Shown: positions 9,307 through 21,135 of the stretch, piece after piece
Layout of the letters: each line of letters begins with the position of its first letter
Numbering within the stretch: position 1 is the stretch's first letter
Translations under genes and position numbers: made by a program
Assembly: GCA_020137815.1 (NCBI GenBank)
Contig: CM035359.1
Location: forward strand, 2,165,845-2,229,844
From: Hormiphora californensis
Taxonomy: Eukaryota > Ctenophora > Tentaculata > Cydippida > Pleurobrachiidae
Length of the DNA stretch: 64,000 bases
Direction of reading: 5' to 3'
Notes under the pieces: model-generated
What the model was told of the DNA's origin: nothing
What the model saw: only the letters and a program-made list of their open reading frames with translations
Databases searched by the model: none

Positions 9307-12300
9307 ATGGGGTGCGGAGCATCATCAGCACAACTTACAAGGGAACAACTTCACCAACAACCCCGTCTACAAAACTGCACACATGCGGCTGTCAAACAAC
9401 AGCAGCAGCAGTTGGCACCTGACCCCCGAGTAGCCCAGCAACAACAACAGGTACAGCTGAGTATTTTTACCGGACACTCCGTTTTAATCCTTCCTCCGAG
9501 CATCCGGGTAAATCCAAGTGCAAATACTGTATCACTGTAACCCCCCCCCCCTATATAATCTAGGTGAACACCAATGGTGCAGCTGAGAAAAGCGTGAAAA
9601 AAGAAAGTTCACCAAAGGATAAGAAAAAGAAGAAGAAAGAACGGAGAGGTTCTAGCTCCAGCTCGGATAGTTCAAGTGTAAGTTCCTGCAGATTACTAAA
9701 TCGGGGTCCGACTTTATTTAGTTTGTCTGTACCGCTTTGTGTTTCAGGATAGTTCAGATTCTGAAAGCGAGGCTGCTCCCGCGAAAAACAAGAAATCAAA
9801 GAGTGACGTCATCACAAAAGATTTGCTGAAGGAGTATCTAAACCGGGAAATAGATATGCTGACCATGGAACTCAACCAGCCAGAGGTAACATTGTGTGGC
9901 TCCCACCGTGATGGTTCGGTAGATCAAAGGTAGTTAACTAGTTCAGTATAATTTAAAGCAACAAAAAAGCAACAAATAGAGATGATCCGATTTCAAATAA
10001 TTTCTAAAATCTTTAATTTTGTATCAGGTCGTTCTAAAGCAGCTGCTAAGTGAAAAAGATCAGACAACCAAAACTTTGGAGGAAACACAGAAACAGTTGC
10101 ACGCCCAAAAACAGATATGGTGAGAATTACTAACTGTGGTCCTTCAAATTGGGAATATCTTTATGTGCCTTAGGGTCTAACGGTGTATAAGGTCCAAATG
10201 AGGCACGGAGTTTTTCTGAATCAGCTTTTCAAGACGAATCCAACGCAACCGGAATTAGTTTTTTCTTCTTATCGGGAAGATATGGTTCACTTTTTTTCAT
10301 TTTTAAGCCATGCGAGCCAATCAGAGGGCTGGATTTCGAAATGCTGGCCTCTGATTGGCTCGCGCAGCAAAAATGACTAAAAATGAGCGTGTGTAAACCG
10401 AACCTTCCCGATAAGATAGAAACTAGAGAGCTAATTCCGGTTGTGTTGGACTCGTCTTGAAAAGCTGATTTAGAAAAGCTCCGTGCCTCATTTGGACCTT
10501 ATACACCGTCAGACCTTTAATCCACCTTCACTTTTTAATCTAACACCAATTTTCCAGTATGCGAGAGTACCAGGACCTGACAAACCTACAAATGTTGATC
10601 CAGCAAAGGCAGCATGTTTCCCAGGAGACTTGGGACCAGGAACAGAAGGAATACGTTGAAGGTATGCCTGGGATCTTTGCACCCTTTTTGCACGTCGAGG
10701 GACGAGGGTCAGACCTTTTTAATTCAGCTTCTGCCATTTACTTTTATTTGTTACTGTTTTGTCCAGTTTTTATCTCCAACACCAGAGTACAACAAGCACC
10801 AGCAACTGGAGATTGCCCATGAAAAGTTGGTTAAGGACAGTAAAGATCTGGATGTTAAGATTCAAACTTCCAGTGCAAACGTCCAGAAACTTCTCAAACT
10901 TAGGAAACGTCAGGTCAGTAGAAAAGAGAAACTGAGATATTTAGGTGCCGGCAGGCACCTCCGACCCGAAGAAAACAGAAAAAACGAAAAAAAAAATTTT
11001 TGCCCCTGCACCAAATCCAAAAAGTGACGGCCCTATTTAGGTGCCGGCAGGCACCTCCGACCCGAAGAAAACAGAAAAAACAAAAAAAAATTTTTGCCCC
11101 TGCACCAAATCCAAAAAGTGACGGCCCTATATATACAAAGAATAGAAGATTTTCGGGGGGGGGGGGGGGGGGGGGGGGGCAAATTTCAGGCAGCGATTGC
11201 GGCCACATCGTTTGAGATATCGACCTGAAATTTTGTAGGCATGTTCTAGTAGTATAACTACGTGTCATAACGTGGCCGGATTTTTGATTTTTTAATTAAT
11301 TAATTAATTATAAGCTATCAAAATTTGCCCCTGCACATTGCCCCTGTACATTTTGATTTTTTGCCCCTGCACGCGTGCCCCTGCACACGGTTTATCTTCC
11401 GTTCTGCTTGAAATATTGACTTGAAACTTTGTAGGAATGTTCTTCAATCATAAAAAATGATATTCGAAAAGTGGGAGTATTGAAAATTAATTAATTAATT
11501 AGTTATAGGCATGCAAAAATGGACTTTTTTAGGGCCCCCTGCACTTTTTTTGAAAATGTACAGGGGCAAATACCCCTGCACATTTTTTGCAATTTTGATA
11601 TTCAAACTGTGGCCAAACCGTTTGTTTTTTCGAAATGAAACTTTGTATGCATGTTCTAGTAGTATAACTACGAGTCATAAAAAGGCTGGATTTCTTATTT
11701 TTAATTTAACTAATTAATTATAAGTAATTAAAATTTTGCCCCTGCACCATCTTTCCCCTGCACCGCTGATTTCGACCCCCTGCACATTTCCTGAACAAGG
11801 CAACTAAAAATGGTATATTTTCTGTTCTGCTATAAATAACGACCTAACATTTTGTAGTAATGTAGTTCATGCATATAGAAAGATCGACAAAAAGTGGGAA
11901 TAGTCAAAATTAATTATCCAATTAATTATAAGCAATTAAAATTTTGCCCCTGCACATTTTGCCCCTGTACATTTGCGGCAAATGTTGCCCCTGCACATTT
12001 TCGGTAAATTTGATATTCGAACTGTGGCCACACCGTTTGAAATTTCGAAATGAAACTTTGTATGTATGTTCTAGTAGTATAAATACGAGTCATAACGGAG
12101 CCGGATTTTTGATTTTCTAATTAATTAATTAATAATAATCAATTAAAACTTTTGCCCCTGCACAGTTTTGGCAAATTTGATATTCAAACTTTGAGCCTTT
12201 GTGAAAGTTTCATCCAGTTGCTGGCGATAGACTCGATAGAGTTCGATTAATTTACCATGACAACGGAGTTGGTTACCATAGTAACCAGGGAATTCGTTGT

Positions 12301-15300
12301 AAAATAGTCCTTTCTTGCTATAAACTCGGCATTTAGATCAAATTTGAGCACCTCTAAAACAAATAAGAGCATTAACTTAATTAATGATTAATTAACGTGG
12401 TGAGATACAAAATTGATTTTATTCTACTCGCACTAATGCAAGGGCATTTCACAGTTTGGTGCCGTTATTTTTGTCTCTATTTTTAATAGGATTTTGGGAT
12501 TAGACTGAAAGTATGGGATCATTTGAGAAGTAGTGAAGATTTAAAATATGTTAGCAACTTGCCGGTTCGACAAACTAAACCCCTATAATTCCAACTTCGG
12601 GTCGGACGAGGGGAAGCTTGCCTTTTGCGATCATATATACAAAGAATAGAAGATTTTCGGGGGGGGGGGGGCAAATTTCAGGCAGCGATTGCGGCCACAT
12701 CGTTTGAGATATCGACCTGAAATTTTGTAGGCATGTTCTAGTAGTATAACTACGTGTCATAACGTGGCCGGATTTTTGATTTTTTAATTAATTAATTAAT
12801 TATAAGCTATCAAAATTTGCCCCTGCACATTGCCCCTGTACATTTTGATTTTTTGCCCCTGCACGCGTGCCCCTGCACACGGTTTATCTTCCGTTCTGCT
12901 TGAAATATCGACTTGAAACTTTGTAGGAATGTTCTTCAATCATAAAAAATGATATTCGAAAAGTGAGAGTATTGAAAATTAATTAATTAATTAGTTATAG
13001 GCATGCAAAAATGGACTTTTTTAGGGCCCCCTGCACTTTTTTTGAAAATGTACAGGGGCAAATACCCCTGCACATTTTTTGCAATTTTGATATTCAAACT
13101 GTGGCCAAACCGTTTGTTTTTTCGAAATGAATGTATGCATGTTCTAGTAGTATAACTACGAGTCATAAAAAGGCTGGATTTCTTATTTTTAATTTAACTA
13201 ATTAATTATAAGTAATTAAAATTTTGCCCCTGCACCATCTTTCCCCTGCACCGCTGATTTCGACCCCCTGCACATTTCCTGAACGAGGCAACTAAAAATG
13301 GTATATTTTCTGTTCTGCTATAAATAACGACCTAAAATTTTGTAGTAATGTAGTTCATGCATATAGAAAGATCGACAAAAAGTGGGAATAGTCAAAATTA
13401 ATTATCCAATTAATTATAAGCAATTAAAATTTTGCCCCTGCACAATTTTGTTTGCCCCTGCACATTTTTTGCAACTTTGATATTCAAACTGTGGCCAAAC
13501 CGTTTGTTTTTTCGAAATGAAACTGTGTATGTATGTTCTAGTAGTATAACTACGAGTCATAACGGAGCCGGATTTTTGATTTTCTAATTGATAAAGTAAT
13601 AATAATCAATTAAAAATTTTGCCCCTGCACCAATTTGCCACTACACAGTTTTGGCAAATTTGATATTCAAACTTTGAGCCTTTGTGAAAGTAATGAAAAA
13701 TATTTATTTCAGGTTATATGATGAACAATAAGCTATAAAAATGCCCCTTTTTGTTACACAAGCCTGTGCTTGGTATCGAGGACACCTCACACTCTGTCGC
13801 CGGGCGACCTTCGCGCGTGCGCTGGCAATGGGTAACTTCGTAACCAAAGCCTGTGCATTGTGTACAATGAAATGGATAAATTTCATCCAGTGGCTGGCGG
13901 TAGAACTTGAAAGAGTTCGATTGATTTACCATGACAACGGATTTGGTTACCATAGCAACCAGGGAATTTGCCGTAAAATAGCCCTTTCTTGCTATAAACT
14001 CCACCTTTAGTTCAAATTTGAGCACCTCTAAAACAAATAAGAGCATTAACTTAATGGGATTAGATCATTTGAGAAGTAGTGATGATTTGAAATATGTTAG
14101 AAACTTGCCGGTTCGACAAACTAAACCCATATGATTCCAACTTCGGGTCGGACGAGGGGAAGCTTGCCTTTTGCGAACATATCTACCGGACTGATATATA
14201 TTTCTATGAATTGGATTCTTCAAGATTTCATAATATATATTGGATGATAATCCGTTCACTTTTAGGATGACATCCTTCTAAAAACGTTTGATGGGAGTTA
14301 CGGAAGTGCAAAGGAGGCAGAGATCGAGGAGTATGTTGACAAGTTGAAAGATTTCCGGAAAAACATCCTCAACACTAAATCTCAGTAAGTTTTGTTTGTC
14401 TACAAATTATTTAACACTGTGTTTATCTTACACTACGACCATATTAGGTGGGAACGAGGTTTACAGTATACCAAAACAGCGAACACACAATACTGGAGAA
14501 CAATCCAAATTTGGAACAATATTCTGAAGCAACCTCGGGCCGACTTACGGTGGCAGAACTGTGCACAGGTTTCAAATCTGCTAAATGCGGGAGGGCAGAA
14601 CAGTAAACACGCTCTAAACTGCATGAAAGGTAAAAACTAATTTCCATACATTTCCAGTTAAGTGTATATAAAGATGTGGAGAAAAGATTCTAAAATATGT
14701 GCTTTCTCGCGAGACACAGATGACAGAATTATCAAAATCTTGATATTGAAACACCGATCTATTTCAGCACAAACCTCAATCCCTTACTTTACGGATCAAT
14801 TCTTCCGGGAGGTTGAGACGAGCAGGCGGAATACATACACTGCCTGTCAGCCGCAGTACTTCAATACCTTCTTACAGGTGACTAGTAGTCTGTAGTCGAG
14901 TAGTAGCCAGGCAAAGTAATATAGGAAACCAAGACAAACTCTATTATTGGGATCATGCATTATGTAGGATATAATGTTTGCTTGGTATTAGGTCACGGCA
15001 TATATAACAAACGAAGCCTAGCACGTTTTTGTAGGAAGAGAAATTTGGGTTTTTATCTCTTTTATATATCAAAATAATATGTTGTTGAGTACTCAAACCC
15101 CGACTCATCCCCTCCCTATTACAGTGGCTGTGGTATTACCAGCAAAACGCTTCATATCTCGAGCAATGGATAGCAAAGACTTTGGCACAAACCATCGAGG
15201 GTGACCTGACCAAGGTGAATGGGTACTTAGCTGTTGCAGACGCTGACCTTCGGACAGAGCGGAAAAAGTAAGAAATAATATGTTTTTTAATTAAAAATCA

Positions 15301-18300
15301 ACGGGAGAAGATACATTTTAAAGTTTACCCCCTCCCCAGGTTGATCATTGCAAAAGTGAAGGAGAAGTTTGGTGAGGATGAGGTTGGCAGTGAGGTGGCT
15401 CAACAGGTTCGTGATCTAATTTGGGGAAGTGTGCCAAGTCCATACAAATATGTAATCAGGAAAATGAAAATAATCCCCCTTGCTCAGCTGAATCTGAGAT
15501 ATAGCACGGTTTAATCCATCCCATATTTAGGAAGCTGAGATAGCACGATTAAGCGAGGAAGTTAGCAAGTTACAGAGTGTCGAGGTCCAGACAAATGTGG
15601 TTCAAGTTGGGGGAGAGGGGGAAGGAGGAGAGGGATCCGTTCCCACTGCACCCGGTGCATCTCAAATGGTTAGTCAATTGTAGCGGTTCTGGTTTCACTT
15701 TGGTAATGAAATTACCCCTCTGTTATTATTGCTCACGGTATGCAATAAAAGGGGTGACTTCGTAACCAAGGTTTCACCACTGTGTGTTGGGTACGCAATA
15801 AGGGTTCACGCCCATGACAGCAAACGCTTTTATAAGTTCAAATAAAATCATAACGGTCCGCCTAATATTCATTTTCCGTGGATATTTTAACTTCTATAAC
15901 AATTACTTTATTTCTTTTCATTTCCTCTGTCTGTGTTTGCATGTTCAGTGTACATCAGTGTACATCAGTGTACATCAGTGTACATCTGTGTACATCAGTG
16001 TACATCAGTGTACATCAGTGTACATCAGTGTACATCAGTGTACATCAGTGTACATCAGTGTACATCAGTGTACATCAGTGTACATCAGTGTACATCAGTG
16101 TACATCAGTGTACATCAGTGTACATCAGTGTACATCAGTGTACATCAGTGTACATGAGTGTACATCAGTGTACATGAGTGTACATCAGTGTACATCAGTG
16201 TACATCACCTCACAACGTAGCCTCAGGGTGACACAGCCGCAAGATCAGAAGTCAAAACAGAACTGCAACCATCAGATAAGGGTTTTGGATTTGAGTTGGC
16301 CGAGAGAGAGGGAGGTGGGGTGACTGTTTTTAGATTGGAACCAGGCTGCCCCGCATCTGCATCGGGGACCATTCTTGTCGGGGATACTATTCAGTCGGTA
16401 TGTGGTTATTTGTTGAGTAACAAGTAGTTATAGAAATCGGTTTATCAATGATCAGTTACAAACTAGAAGTATGGAGAAATATTTTAACGGTCTCAAATTA
16501 GTCATAATTTAGCGAATTATACGACCCTTTCTCTCTACCAGATAAATGGGGTAGATGTCACTGCGATGACCAAAGCTCAAGTTGATGACCTCATCCGAAA
16601 TAGTTCTAGTGGGATGTTGATCATTGTAGTGGTACGAAGAGAGGGACCACATTCCCTTGTAAAGTAAGTGCTTCAGGGCACATTGCGAGTTACCTTGCCA
16701 ATTTTTGGAGAATTTTTATTCCAATTTATTCATTTTTTATAAATTAGTGCACCTATAATTAACAATTACTATTGTAATTACTAATTCTCTGTGTTTTAGC
16801 AGGCAGGAATCGGAAGAAGAGGAGAAGGCTCGTACAGCTGAGATTGAGTCCCAGAAACGCTTGAATGAAGCGCTGGCGAACATGGCCCGCCTTGAGACCG
16901 AAGTGGCAACATATGCAGCCAAAGAGGAGGATGAGGCCAAGGCTGCTCAGTCTGAAGCTGAGGAGAGGAAAGTTAGGGAGGTTGAAGCTGAGACTGCTAG
17001 AGCTGCAGCTGCTGCAGCAGCAGAGGCAGCAGAGGTGGAAGAGAAGGAGAAATTAATTAAAGAAGCCGAAGAAGCTGCAAAAGGTATATATCAATGTTGG
17101 TCGAATTTTGAGTTTTATTTGGGTATCTAATCTATGAGATCTTCCCTTCTCAAAATCTTGTGGTGATCGGGTATGCCTTGCTAGTGATTTCATGAAAAGG
17201 AGGTGTTATAATATAGTGAATAATACAGTGCTCGAGTAATTAGATCTTCCCCTGCTTACTACAGTGACTCGATCACATTTTCTAGTAGTAGGGTTACCAT
17301 AGTTACTAAAAACAATATCTCTCTACAGCGGCCGAAGAAGCGAAAGCGGAGGCGGCTAAATGGCAAGCGATTGCCGAGGAAGCGGAGAGAAAAGCTTCTG
17401 AAGAACGTGAAGCTCACAAGAGAGCCACAACTGAGAGAGAAGAAGCTGAGAAAGAGGCAAAAGAGGCCGAGGAATCAGCCAAAAAAGCTAAAGAAGAACT
17501 ACAGCGAGTCAGCAATCATGCAATTGTGACTCAGGTGGGTTATCCTAGGCCCTAGCTTCAATTCCTAGTTCGCCAGAAATTCATGAATGACTTTCATTGT
17601 TATTGTCACTTGAATCATCTCCCGCTGTTTTTTTACAGAGCGACCAGACCACCACAGAAGCCGCATCAGGTATGTAGCGCGCGATGCAAGACAAGTAATC
17701 CACTGCGCGCGAGATCTCAAGGTTGCTAGGGGCAATGACATGAAACATCACTTATGACGTCATTGGCATAGCCAATTCACTCGCAATTATACCACGTACA
17801 TGTTTTTTAATTGCAAGTGAATCGCTGAGTCAACTTAATTGGCAAAACTCCAATTCTTTTCAGATTCTGCCGCTGCCCTGCCCGACTGGACGAGCGATGT
17901 TGATGCAATTATGAGCGGATATAGAAACTCCGTGGCTCAATATGAAAAGTAGGTCAATATGTAGCAATATGTAGATATTTTAGCTTTACAATTAGTTTCA
18001 TCTCTTCTGACTGTCCATGAACAGGGGTTTGACGAGTTATGATCATGCATTGTAATTAGCTCCAGTCTTAGCTAGCATGACCCGTGTGCATATGTTTCAT
18101 TTCATATGGTAGTACGTCAGACCCAGTACGTCGTGGATACTTGTCGAATAAGGGGTGACCCGTAAGTCCCCCTTAGTCAACAAGTAGATACAAGGGAAAG
18201 GCAGAGCGTGTAAAGAACTGTCAAAAGCAGTACAACTAAATCCCAAAGCACCTTAAAAAGTTCAATTTATTCACATCACTTTAATTAAAAGTACCTACCT

Positions 18301-21135
18301 AGAAGACATACCCTGTCCTTCAGATTAAGATTAGTCCCCTATTTCTCAGTGAAAACTGGGAGGATCGTGAGCGTATGTTGCCCAGTCAGGAATTATTCCT
18401 CCTTCAAAATCAAAGGGAAGGAAGTAGTGCATCACTGTTGTTGGAAAGGCACCTTCAAGGTCTGGAAGTGTGCACTGTAGAGGTTCCAACTCATCGAAAT
18501 GATCCACTATCTTCTCCTTTAGCTCCTCCAGTACATCAGGATGGGTCTTACTCAGATTATTTGTCTCAAATGGATCCGCGGTGATGTTGAAAAGTCGGGT
18601 GACATTCCAATTGATGCTATTTTCCCCAAAGGTATACCGGTAATCTGTTTGGCATGTTGTTTGCGAAGAGAGCGATTGTAGGCCAAACATTGCTTTGTAA
18701 TCGCCTTTGATATACGCTGCGTTCTGGTTCACTGGATTTATGTGGACTAGGAACTCGTTCCGTAGGCAGCTTGTCTCGTTACCGGTAAACAAAAAGTCCG
18801 ATTGATCAATGCTGTCCAGGGTGTAGATCTGAGATTTTCTGACCTTAGAAATCTCTGCAAAGGCCTCCCAGCCTCCTGTCCATCGAACGAGACTGGAGAA
18901 CCAGTCAGTGACGTGAATATAGCAGGAAGTGGAACCACGGGGCACCAGGATGTCCGGGTTGGGGCTGTACAGAAATGCAGGAACTCTCACAGCACCCTCA
19001 AAAAGCGTGTTTTTCCACCCTCTCAGCGGGAGGCTGGAGGCAAAACGAGATTGCTGAGCTCCGTTATCACTTGCCACAATTAGTAGCGTGTTATTCCATA
19101 TACCCGCCTCTTTATAGCTCTCGATAATTTCACTAAGAGCATCCTGGGCAGCGTTCAACATAGCCTGTCGTACACAACTCTTGTTCGCTTTATCGAGGCA
19201 GTCTTCGCTAAAGTAGGCATCAGGAGCAAAGAAGGGATAGTGGACATTTTGCATGTTGTACATTATATAGAGAGGCTGGGATGTGTTGTGGCTCTCAACT
19301 ATGCTCTTAGTCCGGGCTGTGTAGAGGTTTTCACTGTATACTTGGGTCGAGTTTGGTAGGATGGACCAGTTTATTTCATCACCATCCTCCTCGCAGAAGT
19401 AGAAATCGTTATACTGTTCGCCCGGGACATACAGATGTGACATGTAGTCTAACTGGCCTTGGGTGTACCCGTAAGCAGTTTGGAATCCTCGAGTACACGG
19501 CATGCAATCCCACCGAGCATAGCCAAGGTGCCATTTGCCCAACATATGTGTTGCGTAACCATTGGCACGAAGGACCTCCGGAAGTAAGATCTGGTCTCTA
19601 TCCAGACACTCCTTTGTCCACGGCTGGAAAACATCGTCAGTAATTCCCAAGGCAATGGCATACCTACCAGTGTAGAGAGAACCCCGTGCAGGGGTACACA
19701 AAAACTGGGAGTAGTATCTGTCCAGGATGAGACCCTCACTTGCAAGCTTATCAAACAGGGGTGTGGTGATATTCTTTTTAATTTCCGGGTAAGTGTAACC
19801 CATATCTCCGTATCCCATGTCGTCAATCAGCACAAACAGGATGTTCGGTTTATCGACAACTGATCCCCCAACTATTGGAGCTCCAAGGAATAGGAGGAGG
19901 GAGAGAAGGACGGAAACCATAATTTCAACACGATCAGGGTCGAGGGTATTATTCTTATGTTCTATCTCCAAAAAGGGCAATGAACGTAGGTGTCGCAACA
20001 ATGAAAGGTTATTTGTGTTACTTTTATCTGTTATTAAATTGCGTGGGCAGAGGGACAGTTGAGATCACAAAATCCCATACAATCAGATGATCATAAAGGA
20101 CGCTCGTTACGCATAACAATTGAGGGGCGGCCTCACTATTCCTCAACAAGCCCTATACAACTCCTCAGCCAAGGAGGCTGGTGTAACTTTATCCTAATCG
20201 GAGATATGCGATACCGGGATACTGATATATCGAGATTGGATGCCTGAATATGAATGGGGCAAATCTTCAAGGTACCGTGTGGGGCAATAAAAATGCCCCC
20301 CCCCCCCCCCAAGTCTACCATAGTTCCAGATATCGTGGAGACAGAAGTTATATTTGTGTTATATCATGACATTACCAAAAACTAACAGAAATAATTAGTT
20401 GGCCTGGAAAGGTGACCACTTTTGTTGTCAAACTGACACCTTTGCCCTCTCCAGCTTTTTTCATCTATAGGTGAAAAAACCGGAGAGGGCAAAGGTGTCA
20501 GTATAGGTTATACTACCCTCACCTACCAGCGCACATGTGGTGGTTTCTCGTAGCACTCGAGTTCGTGTTTAAATGTCACCAAGCACGCCGTGGGTAGGTT
20601 GGCTAGAGCGGTTGGTGCAGCCGGCTGCCGGTCTATTATTATACCGGTGTCTATTATTATTATTATTATTATACCGTGTGTAATGATACGCTTTCAAATA
20701 GGACGAGAGACGTTGAGGAGACTCGTCAGAACTTGGATTTACAGGAGAAACTGAAGGCGAGACGGAGGAAAAGACGGCAACAGATGAAACAAAATCTAGA
20801 GGAACAGGTTAGTGTTCCATATTGTTTCTTATTGTCCCATAGTGTTCCATCTTGATCTAGTGTTCCATATTGTTCCATTTTAGTGGGATTTTAGTCTTCC
20901 ATAGATAGTGTTCCATATTGTTCCATAGTGTTCCATAGCATTCCATATTATTCCAGAGACTCTGGACCAGAGTGTTCCGGAGAAGATTTGACCCATGACT
21001 CAATATGGGTCGAGATGTTTCTCTCTTCGGGCCCTAAAATATTTCAGCGTTCAGCCATATTTGATATTCTAACAGATCACTTTTCAGAGATTGATAGCAC
21101 AGAACTCAAACATTGGTGAAACTAAAGAGGAATGA
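9307..21135 (+). CDS. Myristoylation-motif coiled-coil protein with one PDZ domain
   Basis: Twenty exons: 9307-9450, 9564-9677, 9748-9885, 10028-10119, 10558-10661, 10767-10913, 14266-14384, 14448-14629, 14768-14877, 15125-15267, 15340-15406, 15531-15668, 16221-16397, 16542-16663, 16800-17083, 17329-17534, 17639-17669, 17864-17948, 20702-20807, 21088-21135; about 851 residues. It starts MGCGASS, a good N-myristoylation/palmitoylation signal, then a Gln-rich segment, a Lys/Ser/Asp-rich linker, coiled coil and a conserved-looking helical block with many Trp (WERGLQYTKTANTQYW). A PDZ domain spans about residues 515-600 (GFGFEL carboxylate loop, ILVGDTIQSINGVDV, LIIVVVRR). An Ala/Glu-rich coiled coil and a basic tail follow. 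Role inferred: a membrane-attached scaffold. Joins are in phase except exon 5 to 6, which is off by one base at a T run, perhaps a consensus error. Exon 15 has a TAGCAG tandem acceptor. I cannot name the family. Confidence 0.85.
10171..10519. mobile_element. hAT-like MITE in intron 4 of the PDZ gene
   Basis: The ends read TAGGGTCTAACGGTGTATAA and its approximate reverse complement near 10505-10519, with about 90-bp arms. It is a close relative of the element at 43856-44191, which has a clean 8-bp target duplication. No coding potential. Confidence 0.7.
10937..11128. repeat. Tandem pair of a GC hairpin repeat (AGGTGCCGGCAGGCACCT)
   Basis: Two direct ~96-bp copies each begin with the palindrome AGGTGCCGGCAGGCACCT, followed by CCGACCCGAAGAAAACAG, an A-rich run and TTTTTGCCCCTGCACC. 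A third diverged copy is at 54241-54330, so it is a dispersed repeat. It sits at the start of intron 6 of the PDZ gene. Confidence 0.75.
11129..14190. repeat. 1.5-kb segmental tandem duplication with GCCCCTGCAC motifs
   Basis: Two copies (about 11129-12632 and 12633-14185) share long near-identical stretches, starting ATATATACAAAGAATAGAAG and a poly-G run and ending with GGGGAAGCTTGCCTTTTGCGA. Within each copy the motif TTTGCCCCTGCAC recurs roughly ten times among TTAATTAATTA blocks. It fills intron 6 of the PDZ gene. I see no exon in it. Confidence 0.8.
15946..16206. repeat. 10-bp minisatellite TGTACATCAG
   Basis: About 26 direct copies of TGTACATCAG, very homogeneous, in intron 12 of the PDZ gene, ending 14 bp before the acceptor of exon 13. 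Because the unit has no stop in one reading phase, it produces spurious long open frames. Confidence 0.9.
18346..19920 (-). CDS. Secreted/lysosomal arylsulfatase (ARSB-like), single exon
   Basis: The frame is open from 20001, but the first ATG is at 19920 and is followed by a clear signal peptide (VSVLLSLLLFLGAPIVGG), giving 524 residues. The N-terminal metal-binding motif PNILFVLIDDMGYGDMG is followed by CTPARGSLYTGR at about residue 75: the Cys would be converted to formylglycine, the catalytic residue of type I sulfatases. HMLGKWHLGY carries the conserved Lys and His, and DNGAQQ matches the second metal/active-site region. Several N-glycosylation sites occur. It would hydrolyse sulfate esters of glycosaminoglycan-like substrates outside the cell or in lysosomes. 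The gene lies antisense, entirely within intron 18 of the PDZ gene (17949-20701), and has no introns. Annotation as a sulfatase is secure; the ARSB-like subclass is inferred. Confidence 0.92.
   Translation of the reverse strand: MVSVLLSLLLFLGAPIVGGSVVDKPNILFVLIDDMGYGDMGYTYPEIKKNITTPLFDKLASEGLILDRYYSQFLCTPARGSLYTGRYAIALGITDDVFQPWTKECLDRDQILLPEVLRANGYATHMLGKWHLGYARWDCMPCTRGFQTAYGYTQGQLDYMSHLYVPGEQYNDFYFCEEDGDEINWSILPNSTQVYSENLYTARTKSIVESHNTSQPLYIMYNMQNVHYPFFAPDAYFSEDCLDKANKSCVRQAMLNAAQDALSEIIESYKEAGIWNNTLLIVASDNGAQQSRFASSLPLRGWKNTLFEGAVRVPAFLYSPNPDILVPRGSTSCYIHVTDWFSSLVRWTGGWEAFAEISKVRKSQIYTLDSIDQSDFLFTGNETSCLRNEFLVHINPVNQNAAYIKGDYKAMFGLQSLSSQTTCQTDYRYTFGENSINWNVTRLFNITADPFETNNLSKTHPDVLEELKEKIVDHFDELEPLQCTLPDLEGAFPTTVMHYFLPFDFEGGIIPDWATYAHDPPSFH
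20429..20500. repeat. Long hairpin in PDZ-gene intron 18
   Basis: CTGACACCTTTGCCCTCTCC is mirrored by GGAGAGGGCAAAGGTGTCAG about 30 bp later, and the loop itself pairs (TTTTTTCA/TGAAAAAA). This could be a tiny foldback transposon. Confidence 0.7.

Noticed and set aside
15814..16323. Long frame of CTSVYISVHQ repeats
   Set aside because: It is the 10-bp TGTACATCAG array in an intron; the surrounding exon phases exclude it.
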